Assembly (NCBI GenBank): GCA_018971625.1
Contig: JAGXAJ010000026.1
Location: 1 to 51,226, forward strand
Source: Pseudomonadota bacterium
Lineage (GTDB): Bacteria; Pseudomonadota; Alphaproteobacteria; Rhizobiales; Xanthobacteraceae
Length of the DNA stretch: 51,226 bases
Direction: 5' to 3'
Under the pieces are notes generated by a model that was not told the origin of the DNA, made no database searches, and saw only the letters and a list, made by a program, of their open reading frames with translations. Below are positions 8,825 to 18,034 of the stretch, piece by piece; positions within the stretch are counted from its first letter, which is position 1, and the number at the start of each line of letters is the position of its first letter. Both the position numbers and the translations under genes were made by a program.

Positions 8825-8955
8825 CTATTCTTGATCGCGAGCAGTTTTCGCGTCGAGTCCGTGGCACACCTTGATCGAGATATGCCGATAACACGCGACT
8901 TTGCCGTCGGCTGTGAAACATCTCACACCGATCACAGGCGGAATGAATATCGGCT

Positions 8956-9447
8956 TTACCCTGTCTCGAAGTCACCGGGCTGCGGCAGGGCCAATGGCGT
9001 GAATTCGCAGCGGTAGGGCTTGATGTCGAGCAGCGGCGTATCGTCAAGGCAATCGAGGCCGCGCACCAGCACCGTAGCGCCTTCGACGCCGACTAGCTTG
9101 ACGATCGAGGTGCCGATCGGGTTCGGCCGCACCGGCGAGCGCAACGAAAAGGTGCCGTGCGTCTTGTCGTTATTCTTCGGCGACTGCAGCACGATATCGC
9201 GGCGCGACTGGTGCAGCCAATACAGCACTTCGAGGTTCGCATAGGACTCGACGCCTTTCAGCGCCACGACCCATGGCTCGAAGATTTCCAGCCGGCAGAC
9301 GGGACCGTCATGCCGCCCTTGCCGTGGCGTTGCCAGCCGCGAGGCCCACGGCGTGCGGATACGGCCGATAAAGACCAGGCCGGCGTCCTGCGTCGCCGGC
9401 ATATCGACGACGAGTTCTCCTTCGCGGACTTCACTTTCCCGAACCAT
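8956..9447 (-). CDS. trmO: TrmO-type tRNA (N6-threonylcarbamoyladenosine37-N6)-methyltransferase
   Basis: A 163-residue protein of the TrmO/TsaA (UPF0066) family, which uses SAM to methylate t6A37 in tRNA-Thr. Recognisable blocks are GLVFIGRIRTPW, PRQGRHDGPVCRLEIF, YANLEVLYWLHQSRRD, THGTFSLRSPVRPNPIG and DCLDDTPLLDIKPY. It lacks the C-terminal extension found in E. coli TrmO, so the substrate could differ. The frame is open upstream, but the ATG at 9447 gives the start normal for the short form; the ribosome-binding site is weak. Confidence 0.82.
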   Translation of the reverse strand: MVRESEVREGELVVDMPATQDAGLVFIGRIRTPWASRLATPRQGRHDGPVCRLEIFEPWVVALKGVESYANLEVLYWLHQSRRDIVLQSPKNNDKTHGTFSLRSPVRPNPIGTSIVKLVGVEGATVLVRGLDCLDDTPLLDIKPYRCEFTPLALPQPGDFETG

Positions 9448-9580
9448 GTTCAAGATCCAAAAATGTTTTGCTCGGCGAGCCGGCGGGGTCGACGGGCCGG
9501 ACCGGGCCTCAATCCAGCCTTTGTTATCTGACCTTACCCGAGCCAGAGTCCTGGGCAAGGCCGCCCTGCAGATCCCATGG

Positions 9581-10564
9581 TCAACCCCGGAAATTCATGT
9601 TTCGCAGCACGAAGCAGGCGCCGCCGGCGCGGCGGATGCGATTGCAGAGGTCGTCCGCCTCAGGCCGCGTGTCGGCGCCGATCCGCACCTGATAAAAGGG
9701 ACGCATGCCGCGATTGCGCAACACCGAGCTCAGCAGACTCGGATCCCGGTTGCCGATCACGGCGCCCAGATGTTTGACGGCGCGGGCATACATCGCCAAT
9801 GCCTTGTCGCGATCAAAGCCTCCTGCGAGCTGCACGCCCCAAAGCCGCGCGGCGCCGAGCTTCACATGCGCTTCAAGCTGGGTGACGAATGGATTGGGCG
9901 CGCGCCGCAGCAGCGCCATCAGTTCGCGACAGCCGAGCCTCGCCGAGGCGTGCGGTCGCTCGGATGGCTTGCCGCTCTTGCTGGCTGCCGCCCAATCGTC
10001 GACCGTCGTACCGGTAATGGAGAGGACATAGTTGCGCGTCTCCTGCGGCATGCTGCCGGAACCGTCAAGCCATTCCTGCACCCGGTGAGGTCCGGCATTG
10101 TAGGCCGCCGCAGCCAGCCCGAGATTGCCAAACTGGTTGCGTAACTCGTTCAAAAATTCCGCCGATTTCGGCAACGCCTGCACGGGATCGAAGGGATCGA
10201 GCAGGCGGCGTTCGCTCGCGGTACCCGGCATGAATTGCGCGATCCCCTGGGCGCGCTGGCCGTTGCGCGTAACCGGTCCCACGGCATCGGACTGGAAGCG
10301 GCTCTCCTGCCATATCACCCGCGCGAAAAACTCCACCGGCAGGTCCTGTGACCTCGCTGCCGATTCGATCATCAGGCACATCGCCTCGCGGGTGCCGGCA
10401 TCGCCGGTCTCCTTGACCGGGGCGCTGGGGATAGCGAGTTCCTCGACGCTCGGCTTGATGAAATGGCTGCTGGCCGGCATCTCCTGCGCGATCGCCCGCG
10501 AGCCGAGCATCACCGCGACTATGCAGAACGTCATACGCCAACTGGACCGCGCCCGCATCGTCAT
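9581..10564 (-). CDS. Lytic transglycosylase (SLT domain) with SPOR-like tail
   Basis: Cleaves peptidoglycan glycan strands in the periplasm. The 327 residues start with a signal peptide (basic start, hydrophobic core, cleavage around SRAIAQE). The SLT domain has catalytic glutamate in FFARVIWQESRF, then GAQGIAQFMPGTA-like AQGIAQFMPGTASERRL and AAAAYNAGPHRV. After a linker, the last about 40 residues (FYQVRIGADTRPEADDL to GACFVLRN) look like a SPOR-type or related repeat domain, which would direct the enzyme to denuded glycan at division sites. ATG codons at 10564 and 10558 are both possible starts. Confidence 0.88.
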   Translation of the reverse strand: MTMRARSSWRMTFCIVAVMLGSRAIAQEMPASSHFIKPSVEELAIPSAPVKETGDAGTREAMCLMIESAARSQDLPVEFFARVIWQESRFQSDAVGPVTRNGQRAQGIAQFMPGTASERRLLDPFDPVQALPKSAEFLNELRNQFGNLGLAAAAYNAGPHRVQEWLDGSGSMPQETRNYVLSITGTTVDDWAAASKSGKPSERPHASARLGCRELMALLRRAPNPFVTQLEAHVKLGAARLWGVQLAGGFDRDKALAMYARAVKHLGAVIGNRDPSLLSSVLRNRGMRPFYQVRIGADTRPEADDLCNRIRRAGGACFVLRNMNFRG

Positions 10565-10784
10565 ACCGGCTATCCATCCGTCAAGTCGCCTGCCCTTCCA
10601 GCGGATTGTAACCCGCTATGCGGCAATCATGGCGCGTATGTGGGGAGCATTACTCTGCTGGCAAATCCCGAACCGTCGAGATCACGGCGGGGATCGGTTT
10701 ACGTTAACGCCGCTTTCCGCCGAGCTTGCCCTTTCGCGAGAGCCGAAGCGGGGTAAGGTTCCGACCTTTATCGGGAGATTACCG

Positions 10785-11141
10785 ATGCGAGAGCGACGGC
10801 AGACGACGCGTGACAAGGTGCTTTATGACGGCGTCGCGGAAACCGGCGAAGCTGGCTCGGCAAGAGATTGCATCGTCCGCAATATATCGGAAAAAGGCGC
10901 CAACATCGAATTCAGCAACGTCGTCAAATTTCCGAAGGAACAGATGTCGCTGGCCATTGCGCGCAAGGGTCGCTCCTTCCTCGGCAAAATCGTCTGGTGG
11001 CGCGACAATTTCGTCGGCGTCGCCTTCTCGGATACACCGCCCACGCTGCCGGTTTCCGATCTCGACGAGCGGTTGCGCAAGAGCGAAGCCAAAAAGCGTC
11101 AGCTGCAGCGTCGCATCGAGGAACTGCTCGGCGAAAGCTGA
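10785..11141 (+). CDS. PilZ domain protein
   Basis: A small (118 residues) soluble protein with the PilZ c-di-GMP binding signature: RERRQTTR near the N-terminus (the RxxxR element) and RNISEKGANIE (the D/NxSxxG element), followed by FVGVAF. A charged C-terminal helix (DERLRKSEAKKRQLQRRIEEL) looks like a coiled coil that could hold a dimer or partner. The ATG is preceded by GGGAGA at a good distance. Together with PleD and the GGDEF-EAL protein it suggests c-di-GMP control in this organism, although these genes are not in one operon. Confidence 0.83.
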   Translation: MRERRQTTRDKVLYDGVAETGEAGSARDCIVRNISEKGANIEFSNVVKFPKEQMSLAIARKGRSFLGKIVWWRDNFVGVAFSDTPPTLPVSDLDERLRKSEAKKRQLQRRIEELLGES

Positions 11142-11174
11142 CATGCCAGGCGGCTTGCGAGACAGCGCCGTTGG

Positions 11175-11531
11175 CTACGCGCGAACGTAGACCCAAGCCG
11201 AGTTGCCGGAGCGGAGCCGCACCAGGATCCGCTTGTAGTCCGCGACCTCGTATTGGTCGGCGGCCTTTAATTCGGCGTCCGTAATCCGGAACATCCTGCC
11301 CTTCACTTCATCATCCGACTGATCGCTCGGCTCCACGATCGGATGGAACCGCTTGCCGCTGGTTTTGATTACCTCCGGATCGGTGATTTCGATCAAGGAC
11401 TGACGGTATCCAGGCATGGCGTCGTCTTGCCCCTCCAGCAGACGACCAAACGAGGCCAGTTGCACGTCATCCTGTTGCAGCGTGCCGTATGAAAACAGCA
11501 GAACGGTTCTATCGCCAGACATCGTCGTCAT
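11175..11531 (-). CDS. Gamma-glutamylcyclotransferase / AIG2-like protein
   Basis: 118 residues with the GGCT-like fold signature: VLLFSYGTLQ near the N-terminus (substrate-binding YGxL motif) and ELKAADQYE near the C-terminus, where a glutamate acts as general acid-base in active members. Members act on gamma-glutamyl amides or are of unknown substrate, so the reaction is not settled here. The start at 11531 is chosen from a GGAG just upstream; a second ATG nine nt further in is equally possible. It is divergent from the MFS gene, 90 nt away. Confidence 0.78.
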   Translation of the reverse strand: MTTMSGDRTVLLFSYGTLQQDDVQLASFGRLLEGQDDAMPGYRQSLIEITDPEVIKTSGKRFHPIVEPSDQSDDEVKGRMFRITDAELKAADQYEVADYKRILVRLRSGNSAWVYVRA

Positions 11532-11621
11532 GCGCTCCGTGGCCCGGTCTATGCGCAGGATACGAGTACCCACGCCCAAAACCAACTATCGGCTCCCGAT
11601 CAAATGCGATAGCCCATTAAA

Positions 11622-13043
11622 ATGTCGACTACCGTGATCGAGCACGCCGATGGCCTGCCCCAGCCACAGCGTAGCTGGGCGATCCTGACCATCGCGCTCG
11701 GCCTCGTCATGTCGGTGATCGATGGCTCGATCGCCAATGTCGCGCTACCCACCATCGCCGGAGCGCTGCGTGCAAGCCCGGCGTTTTCGATCTGGATCGT
11801 CAATGGCTATCAGCTTGCGATCACGATTTCGTTGCTACCGCTGGCCTCGCTCGGCGAAATCATCGGTTACCGCCGCGTCTATCTGGCCGGACTGGTACTG
11901 TTCACGCTGGCGTCGGTGTTTTGCGCGGTCTCGCACACCCTGCTGCTGCTGACGGTCGCGCGCATCATGCAGGGGTTCGGCGCAGCCGGCATCCTGAGCG
12001 TCAACGCAGCGCTGGTCCGCTACACCTACCCGCGCGCGCAGCTCGGGCGCGGCATCGGCGTCAATGCACTGGTGGTCGCAGTCTCCGCTGCGGTCGGTCC
12101 TACCGTCGCCGCTGCCATTCTGGCGGTCGGGACCTGGCCCTATCTGTTCGCGATCAACGTCCCGATCGGCATCGTCACACTGGTGCTGGGTTGGCGCACC
12201 TTGCCGCGCACATTACCAGCCGGCCGCAGCTTTGACTGGCAAAGTGCAGGTCTCAGCGCGGTGACCTTTGGTCTCGGCATCGCGGCGATCGACAGCGTCG
12301 GCCATGGTGAATCAGCGTTGTTGTGCCTGACCGAGTTCGGCATCGCCGCCGGCGCCGGCTTCATGCTGGCAATCCGGCAGACCCATATGGCCTCGCCGCT
12401 GTTGCCGGTCGATCTGCTGCGCATTCCGATTTTTGCGCTGTCGATTTCGACCTCGATCGCCTCGTTCTGCGGCCAGATGCTGGCTTTCGTTGCGATCCCC
12501 TTTTACCTTGAGAGTCATTTCGGCTATTCGGCCGTCGAGATGGGCCTTCTGATCACGCCCTGGCCCATCGCAGTGGCGTTCGCGGCACCGTTGGCAGGGC
12601 GCTTGGTCGAACGCTACCCGGCCGGACTGCTGGGCGGCATCGGCCTGACGCTGTTCGCGTGCGGCCTTGGCACATTGGCGCTGATGCCGGCCAATCCGAG
12701 TTCGTTCGACGTGATCTGGCGCATGGCGCTGAGCGGCGTGGGTTTTGGTCTGTTCCAGACCCCCAACAACCGCACCATGATCGCGGCCGCCCCGCGCGAG
12801 CGCAGCGGCGGCGCGAGCGGCATGCTGGGTACGGCGCGGCTGCTTGGCCAAACCACCGGCGCCGCCCTGGTGGCGCTATTCCTGGCGCGGTTTCCATCCG
12901 CAGGCACGCAGATCTCGCTGCTGACGGGCGTCGGCTTTGCCCTGCTCGGAGCAACACTGAGCATGCTGAGATTGTCTCCGGCGGGTGCGCGAGGTGCGGA
13001 ACGGGTGCGAGTTCACGACGGTCAGCGCATGAAAGGCGAATGA
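11622..13043 (+). CDS. MFS transporter, DHA2 (14-TMS) drug/solute exporter type
   Basis: A 473-residue inner-membrane protein with many hydrophobic segments, consistent with 14 helices. Features of the EmrB/QacA group are visible: SVIDGSIANVALPTI in helix 1 (motif D1-like), ARIMQGFGAAGILSVNAALV in the antiporter region (motif B), and FQTPNNRTMIAAAPRERSG in the second half. It probably exports drugs or metabolites in exchange for protons. No EmrA-like partner or regulator is adjacent. The ribosome-binding site before the ATG is weak. Confidence 0.88.
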   Translation: MSTTVIEHADGLPQPQRSWAILTIALGLVMSVIDGSIANVALPTIAGALRASPAFSIWIVNGYQLAITISLLPLASLGEIIGYRRVYLAGLVLFTLASVFCAVSHTLLLLTVARIMQGFGAAGILSVNAALVRYTYPRAQLGRGIGVNALVVAVSAAVGPTVAAAILAVGTWPYLFAINVPIGIVTLVLGWRTLPRTLPAGRSFDWQSAGLSAVTFGLGIAAIDSVGHGESALLCLTEFGIAAGAGFMLAIRQTHMASPLLPVDLLRIPIFALSISTSIASFCGQMLAFVAIPFYLESHFGYSAVEMGLLITPWPIAVAFAAPLAGRLVERYPAGLLGGIGLTLFACGLGTLALMPANPSSFDVIWRMALSGVGFGLFQTPNNRTMIAAAPRERSGGASGMLGTARLLGQTTGAALVALFLARFPSAGTQISLLTGVGFALLGATLSMLRLSPAGARGAERVRVHDGQRMKGE

Positions 13044-13113
13044 AGGCGCTCGCGCATACGCGGGCGATGCCGACGAAAGCCGGGCGAATCAAACCCTTTC
13101 CACCAAAAACAGC

Positions 13114-13144
13114 AAAGCCGGCGGTCTTGCGACACACCGGCTTT
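13114..13144. terminator. Convergent hairpin between MFS gene and clpA
   Basis: An 8-bp stem AAAGCCGG / CCGGCTTT with a 15-nt loop lies between the ends of the two convergent genes. On the minus strand it is followed by GCTGTTTTTGG, so it suits termination of clpA best. It may also serve the MFS gene. Confidence 0.6.
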
Positions 13145-13165
13145 ACTTGTCAGACATTGCGGTTT

Positions 13166-15562
13166 TCAGGCCTTGACCAGCGGACCTCGCGAAGCCGGGC
13201 CCTTGAATCCGCCCGGCTTGCTCTTGCGCTTGCGCGAGACCGGCAGCTTTTCCGGCTTTGGCGTGACCGGTCCTTCGACAAATTCGAAGCCGATCTTTTC
13301 GGCGCCAGCTTCCGTCGCTGCCTCGTCCTTGACCAGCACAACGCGAACATGGCCACCGCCCTTAAGGTGACCGAACAGCACCTCGTCCGCCAACGGCTTC
13401 TTGATGTGCTCCTGGATCACACGGGCCATCGGCCGCGCGCCCATCTGCTCGTCGTAACCATGCTGCACCAGCCACGCCTTGGCAGGCTCCGACAGCTCGA
13501 TGGTGACGTCGCGATCCGCCAGTTGTGCCTCCAGTTGCAACACGAACTTCTCGACCACCATGCCGATCACCTCGGTATTGAGGTGCCCGAACGAAACGAC
13601 GGCATCGAGCCGGTTGCGGAATTCAGGCGCGAACTGTCGGTTGATCGCTTCGCGATCATCGCCTTCCCGCTTGTTGCGGGTGAAGCCGAAAGCCTGGCGA
13701 GCAAGATCGGCCGCCCCCGCATTGGTGGTCATGATCAGGATCACGTTGCGGAAGTTGACCTGCTTGCCGGTATGGTCCGTAAGCCGGCCATGATCCATGA
13801 TCTGCAGCAGCACGTTGTAGAGATCCGGATGTGCTTTCTCGATTTCGTCGAGCAGCAGCACGCAATGCGGATGCTGGTCCACGCCATCGGTGAGCAAGCC
13901 GCCCTGATCGAAGCCGACATAACCGGGAGGCGCGCCGAGCAGGCGCGACACCGTATGCCGCTCCATATATTCCGACATATCGAAGCGGATCAGTTCGAGG
14001 CCGAGCGCGGCGGCGAGCTGTTTTGCGACTTCGGTCTTGCCGACGCCGGTCGGCCCGGAGAACAGATAAGAGCCGATCGGCTTTTCCGGCTCGCGCAAGC
14101 CGGCCCGCGCCAGCTTGATCGAAGCCGACAACGCGTCGATCGCCTTGTCCTGACCGAACACCACGCGCTTGAGCGTCTGTTCGAGATGCTTGAGCACTTC
14201 GGCATCGTTCTTTGACAGGCTCTTGGGCGGTATCCGCGCCATGGTCGCGACTGTGGTCTCGATTTCCCGCAAGCCGATGGTCTTCTTGCGTTTGTTTTCC
14301 GATACCAGCATCTGCGCCGCACCCGACTCGTCGATCACGTCGATCGCCTTGTCCGGCAGTTTGCGGTCGTGGATGTAGCGCGACGACAGCTGCACTGCGG
14401 CCTCGATCGCCTCGTTGGTGTATTTCAGCCGATGATAGTCCTCGAAATAGGGCTTCAGCCCCTTGAGGATCGCGATCGCGTCTTCCACGGTCGGCTCATT
14501 GACGTCGATCTTCTGGAATCGACGCACCAGTGCGCGGTCCTTTTCGAAGTGCTGGCGATATTCCTTGTAGGTCGTCGAGCCCATGCAGCGGATCGTGCCA
14601 GCCGCCAACGCCGGCTTCAGCAAATTGGAGGCGTCCATGGCGCCGCCGGAGGTCGCCCCGGCGCCGATCACAGTATGGATCTCGTCGATGAACAGGATGG
14701 CGTTCGGATGCGCCTCCAGTTCTTTCAGGACCTGCTTCAGCCGCTCCTCGAAATCACCGCGGTAGCGGGTTCCCGCCAGTAGCGTGCCCATATCGAGCGC
14801 GAACACGGTCGCCGCTGACAGGACTTCCGGCACCTCGCTGTCGACGATGCGCTTGGCGATGCCTTCGGCAATCGCGGTCTTGCCGACACCGGCTTCACCG
14901 ACGAACAGCGGATTGTTCTTCTGCCGGCGGCACAGCACCTGAATCGCGCGCTTGATCTCGGCATTGCGCCCGATCACCGGGTCGATCTTGCCGTCGCGCG
15001 CCTTCTTGTTGAGGTTGACGCAATAGGTCTCGAGTGCGTCGCCTTTCTTCTTGGGCTCCTCGTTGCCCTTGGTCTCGGTCTCTTCGTCGACGCCGCGCAC
15101 CGGCCGTGCCTCGGAAACGCCGGGGCGCTTGGCAATGCCATGGCTGATGTAATTGACCGCGTCGTAACGGGTCATGTCCTGCTCCTGCAGGAAATAAGCG
15201 GCGTGGCTCTCGCGCTCGGCAAAGATCGCGATCAGCACGTTAGCGCCGGTCACCTCCTCGCGGCCGGAAGACTGAACGTGAATGACCGCGCGCTGGATCA
15301 CGCGCTGGAAGCCGGCGGTCGGCTTGGCGTCATCAGCCCCTTCGGTGACCAGGTTCTCGAACTCGGTTTCAAGATAATTGACGAGACTGGTTCGCAGCTT
15401 GTCGAGATCGACACTGCAGGCACGCATCACCGCCGCTGCATCGGAATCGTCGATCAGCGACAGTAGGAGATGTTCGAGCGTGGCATATTGGTGATGACGC
15501 TCGTTTGCAATCGCAAGCGCACGATGCAGGGATTGTTCAAGGCTTTGAGAAAAAGTCGGCAT
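13166..15562 (-). CDS. clpA: ATP-dependent Clp protease ATP-binding subunit ClpA
   Basis: AAA+ unfoldase that feeds substrates to ClpP, 798 residues. It has a Clp N-domain (1-145), a first AAA module with Walker A GEAGVGKT (222-229) and Walker B ILFIDEIH, and a second module with GPTGVGKT and [12 protein letters not shown]. The [14 protein letters not shown] linker and the C-terminal region fit ClpA rather than ClpB, as there is no long middle coiled coil. The last about 40 residues are a basic, glycine-rich tail ([13 protein letters not shown]) longer than in E. coli. The clpS gene lies upstream on the same strand, separated by 357 bp that contain short repeats. Confidence 0.97.
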   Translation of the reverse strand: MPTFSQSLEQSLHRALAIANERHHQYATLEHLLLSLIDDSDAAAVMRACSVDLDKLRTSLVNYLETEFENLVTEGADDAKPTAGFQRVIQRAVIHVQSSGREEVTGANVLIAIFAERESHAAYFLQEQDMTRYDAVNYISHGIAKRPGVSEARPVRGVDEETETKGNEEPKKKGDALETYCVNLNKKARDGKIDPVIGRNAEIKRAIQVLCRRQKNNPLFVGEAGVGKTAIAEGIAKRIVDSEVPEVLSAATVFALDMGTLLAGTRYRGDFEERLKQVLKELEAHPNAILFIDEIHTVIGAGATSGGAMDASNLLKPALAAGTIRCMGSTTYKEYRQHFEKDRALVRRFQKIDVNEPTVEDAIAILKGLKPYFEDYHRLKYTNEAIEAAVQLSSRYIHDRKLPDKAIDVIDESGAAQMLVSENKRKKTIGLREIETTVATMARIPPKSLSKNDAEVLKHLEQTLKRVVFGQDKAIDALSASIKLARAGLREPEKPIGSYLFSGPTGVGKTEVAKQLAAALGLELIRFDMSEYMERHTVSRLLGAPPGYVGFDQGGLLTDGVDQHPHCVLLLDEIEKAHPDLYNVLLQIMDHGRLTDHTGKQVNFRNVILIMTTNAGAADLARQAFGFTRNKREGDDREAINRQFAPEFRNRLDAVVSFGHLNTEVIGMVVEKFVLQLEAQLADRDVTIELSEPAKAWLVQHGYDEQMGARPMARVIQEHIKKPLADEVLFGHLKGGGHVRVVLVKDEAATEAGAEKIGFEFVEGPVTPKPEKLPVSRKRKSKPGGFKGPASRGPLVKA

Positions 15563-15580
15563 TCGCGTCCTCTATGGCCT

Positions 15581-15662
15581 CCGGCCATCATAATCGCCTT
15601 CTAAGGCGCCCGGTTATCACGATCTCCACTAACTCCACTAAGCCCCGGCTATCATGATCGCC
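15581..15662. repeat. Three degenerate 18-bp direct repeats upstream of clpA
   Basis: Copies at 15581-15598, 15610-15627 and 15645-15662 share the pattern CCGGYYATCAYRATCKCC. They are spaced 29 and 35 bp start to start and lie just upstream of the clpA start on its 5' side. Spacing near three helical turns would suit a multi-site regulator or they may simply be a decayed duplication. The rest of the 357-bp gap shows no gene. Confidence 0.45.
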
Positions 15663-15919
15663 GTTGCCCAATCACGCAACAACAACCTTTATCATAGTCA
15701 TATAGTTGCACAGGATCGCGGCGAAAGACCGGTTCCGTCAATTGTTTACGCCACGCCAAACGCGCGGTTTTCCCCACCAAAACGGCCTTGCATCCCCTGA
15801 AAGCGCGTCGGAATCGATTCGGCACCCGTCCAAGGCAAAATCCGTTCCCGACTTGAGCGATTCCGCCGCCACGGCAATGGCCGCCGGGATAGCAAATCAG
15901 CCGCCAATCGATCAGTGGA

Positions 15920-16243
15920 CTACTTCTTTTCCATCACGCATTGCAGCGGATGCTGGTGCTTGCGCGCGAAATCCATCACTTGCGTCACTTTGGTTTCGGC
16001 AATCTCGTAGGTGAACACGCCGCACTCCCCGATTCCATGATGATGCACGTGGAGCATGATCTTGGTCGCGGCTTCGACGTCCTTCTGGAAGAATTTCTCC
16101 AGTACGTGGACGACAAATTCCATCGGGGTGTAGTCATCGTTCAGGATCAGCACACGGTACAGGTCGGGACGCTTGGCCTTGGGTTTGACCTTGGTGATGA
16201 CAGATGTGGCCGGGTCGCCGGAACGGCTCTCGTCATTGCTCAT
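15920..16243 (-). CDS. clpS: ATP-dependent Clp protease adaptor ClpS
   Basis: N-end-rule adaptor that binds the N-domain of ClpA and delivers proteins with bulky N-terminal residues. The core [19 protein letters not shown] contains the conserved [10 protein letters not shown] substrate pocket, followed by [24 protein letters not shown], which is diagnostic. With the ATG at 16243 it is 107 residues. The frame is open to an ATG at 16306 ([11 protein letters not shown]) and beyond, and neither start has a strong ribosome-binding site, so the true N-terminus is uncertain; the N-terminal tail matters for ClpA activity. Confidence 0.93.
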   Translation of the reverse strand: MSNDESRSGDPATSVITKVKPKAKRPDLYRVLILNDDYTPMEFVVHVLEKFFQKDVEAATKIMLHVHHHGIGECGVFTYEIAETKVTQVMDFARKHQHPLQCVMEKK

Positions 16244-16621
16244 TCGGGGAGCAAATGCGCCGGCTCGAGGCGCAGGCGGTTCGGATTTGGACGTTAACTG
16301 TAGCATGGCGGATATTATAAAGTCCCCACGGAAAACCCGACAGCGGCCGGGCAACTTGCAGTATTCTAAAGCGCGCGGCCAAACCGCTCGCTCCCGCTCC
16401 TTTGCCGCACCCGTCCTTCAGTCTGCATCGACAACCGGAATATGGATCGGCCGCGGCCTCATCGCAAGCGCGCAAATAGCCGTCTGTTGCGACTCGTGGC
16501 AGGTCCAAAGCCGGGCTCGGCGACCTGTCAAGGTTAATCAATTCCGATCCGTTTGACAAAGCAATCCGGCTGGTCGTTTAGCGGATATTGACGGTATCAG
16601 CCAGTTCCGGCGCGCGATTCC
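16244..16621. other. Intergenic region between clpS and the TadG-like pseudogene
   Basis: This stretch holds the clpS leader on the minus strand, including alternative upstream starts for clpS, and the region before the pseudogene on the plus strand. I see no other gene, RNA or clear terminator in it. Confidence 0.5.
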
Positions 16622-17249
16622 ATGATCCGTCATATTCGCGAAGCGGCCAAACGTTTCATTGGCGCCAATGAAGACAATGTCGCGGGTGATCTTTGGCATC
16701 GTGGTAGTTCCGGTGATCGGCCTCGTAGGCGCGGCGATCGACTACAACCACGCCAATGCCGCACGCACTACGATGCGGTACGCAATAGATTCGACTGGTC
16801 AACGCGGTGCAGCCGACGGCCGTACCGACCAATCGGTTGGCCTCGCCTGGGGATGGCAGTCGCCTGTTGACGACCGGCCCGACCCCGGCACCGGCTGAAG
16901 ACCCGAATGCAACCTATAACCAGGTCATCATCCTGCTGTCTGACGGTCTGAATACCGAGGACCGCTGGCCGGTTATGGCAACCGGCAGCACGCAAAACGT
17001 TACGTCGATCGACGATCGGCAGGCGCAGCAGTGCACCACAACATCAAGAATGCTGTCACTGGCAGGCTGATGTACACGATCTATACGATCCGGGTTGACA
17101 CCAGCTCGCCGGCGGATCCGACCTCGACGGTGCTGCAGAACTGCGCGAGCGACCCGAGCCAGTTCTTCATGCTGACGAATTCGAGCCAGATCGCCACCAC
17201 CTTCACCATGATCGGAACGGCGCTCAGTTCACTCCGCGTTGCACAATAG
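16622..17249 (+). pseudogene. Degraded TadG-like VWA pilus-assembly protein
   Basis: Pieces of one protein occur in order but in different frames. The start MIRHIREAAKRFIGANE is followed in a second frame by GIVVVPVIGLVGAAIDYNHA (the membrane anchor with the TadE/TadG-type small-residue pattern) and ARTTMRYAIDST. A large internal part, probably more than 200 residues in intact relatives, is missing. Next come SVGLAWGWQS, then in another frame YNQVIILLSDGLN (VWA core), then LYTI-like MYTIYTIRVDT, LQNCASDPSQFFML and an end SLRVAQ. At least three frame changes and one deletion show that it cannot make the full protein. The intact C-terminal block suggests recent decay. Confidence 0.72.
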
Positions 17250-17274
17250 TTTCCGATAAACTGGACCCGATACG

Positions 17275-17307
17275 AAAAAGCCGGCCCTGGCGGCCGGGCT
17301 TTTGTTT
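17275..17307. terminator. Bidirectional hairpin between pseudogene and phasin gene
   Basis: AAAAGCCGGCC pairs with GGCCGGGCTTTT across a four-to-five-base loop, with T-runs on both strands. On the minus strand GCCGGC is followed by TTTTT, so it is a good intrinsic terminator for the phasin gene, and on the plus strand for whatever reads through the pseudogene. Confidence 0.78.
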
Positions 17308-17326
17308 TGGTCGTCGCGTCAAGCGA

Positions 17327-17635
17327 TCAGTTGGCGGCAGCCGGGCTAAACCGGTTAGCGATGTTTTCCAGCGGCTTGAAGGTTTGCCTGGCGAGATCAG
17401 TGTAGAGGCCCGCGATCTTCTGCGACTCGGTCACGAACGTCTCGTAGGTCGATTTGGCGTATTCGGTCTGCGCTTCCAGCGCCTTGTCGATCGACTTCAC
17501 GCCGGACAGCCTCTCGACAAACGATTTGGTGTCTTCGAAGGATTTCCTGGTGTAGTCGCCGTAGGCAGTCGCAATCGCTTGCACGCCGCTTTGCAGAGCA
17601 GTCCCGTATTGCTGGATTTCTTCAACCTTGATCAT
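17327..17635 (-). CDS. Phasin family protein (PHB granule associated)
   Basis: A 102-residue helical protein of the phasin_2 family, coating polyhydroxybutyrate granules. It starts MIKVEEIQQYG and has the typical amphipathic repeats: GVQAIATAYGDYTRKSFED, LSGVKSIDKALEAQTEYAK and TYETFVTESQKIAGLY. There is no signal peptide. The start is fixed by AAGGACT eight bases upstream; the open frame runs further 5' into the promoter and is not used. The promoter carries probable PhaR operators, which supports a role in granule formation. Confidence 0.9.
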   Translation of the reverse strand: MIKVEEIQQYGTALQSGVQAIATAYGDYTRKSFEDTKSFVERLSGVKSIDKALEAQTEYAKSTYETFVTESQKIAGLYTDLARQTFKPLENIANRFSPAAAN

Positions 17636-17701
17636 GTGGAGTCCTTTCTCAGAACGGATATTTGACAGATCGGCGGGAGATCCCGGCTCCCTGATGCAAT
17701 C

Positions 17702-17750
17702 GATATAGTGCACCGCACAAAAATGTCAAGAATATTTGTGCACCGCACAA
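17702..17750 (-). promoter_or_regulatory. Phasin promoter with two PhaR-like operators
   Basis: On the minus strand a perfect -35 box TTGACA (17724-17729) and a -10 box TATATC (17702-17707) are 16 bp apart. The spacer contains GTGCACCGCACAA (17708-17720), and an identical copy lies upstream at 17738-17750, 30 bp away. Each has the form TGC-N3-GCA; the upstream copy extends to TTGTGC-ACC-GCACAA. This matches the TGC-rich inverted repeat described for PhaR repressors of other alphaproteobacteria, so PhaR binding would block RNA polymerase directly. The promoter is seen; the PhaR assignment is inferred. Confidence 0.75.
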
Positions 17751-18034
17751 GCCCCAACTTTACCCGTCAAACCCCGCAATTCCCGGCAAGGGTTACTTAA
17801 CCTTTTGGAAACTCCGGCCCCCTAACCTGACTCCAGCGCTGTTCGTCGTCTCCCGGCCTGTCGAAAAAGTTGTTTGCACACAGCCGGTTAGCTAGAACAG
17901 CGACCCGGATTGCTCTTCTGCCAAAAATGGCTAGGCGGATCGAGGCGATTCAGACAGGAAACCGTAGCCGGCCGTTGGGCATAATTTGGCCTCACGAACC
18001 GGTGAATCAGATAGAAAATGGGGACGGGGAAGTC

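Noticed and set aside
12659..14215. 518-codon plus-strand open frame
   Set aside because: It is antisense to clpA, has no recognisable domain, and is explained by high-GC codon bias of clpA.
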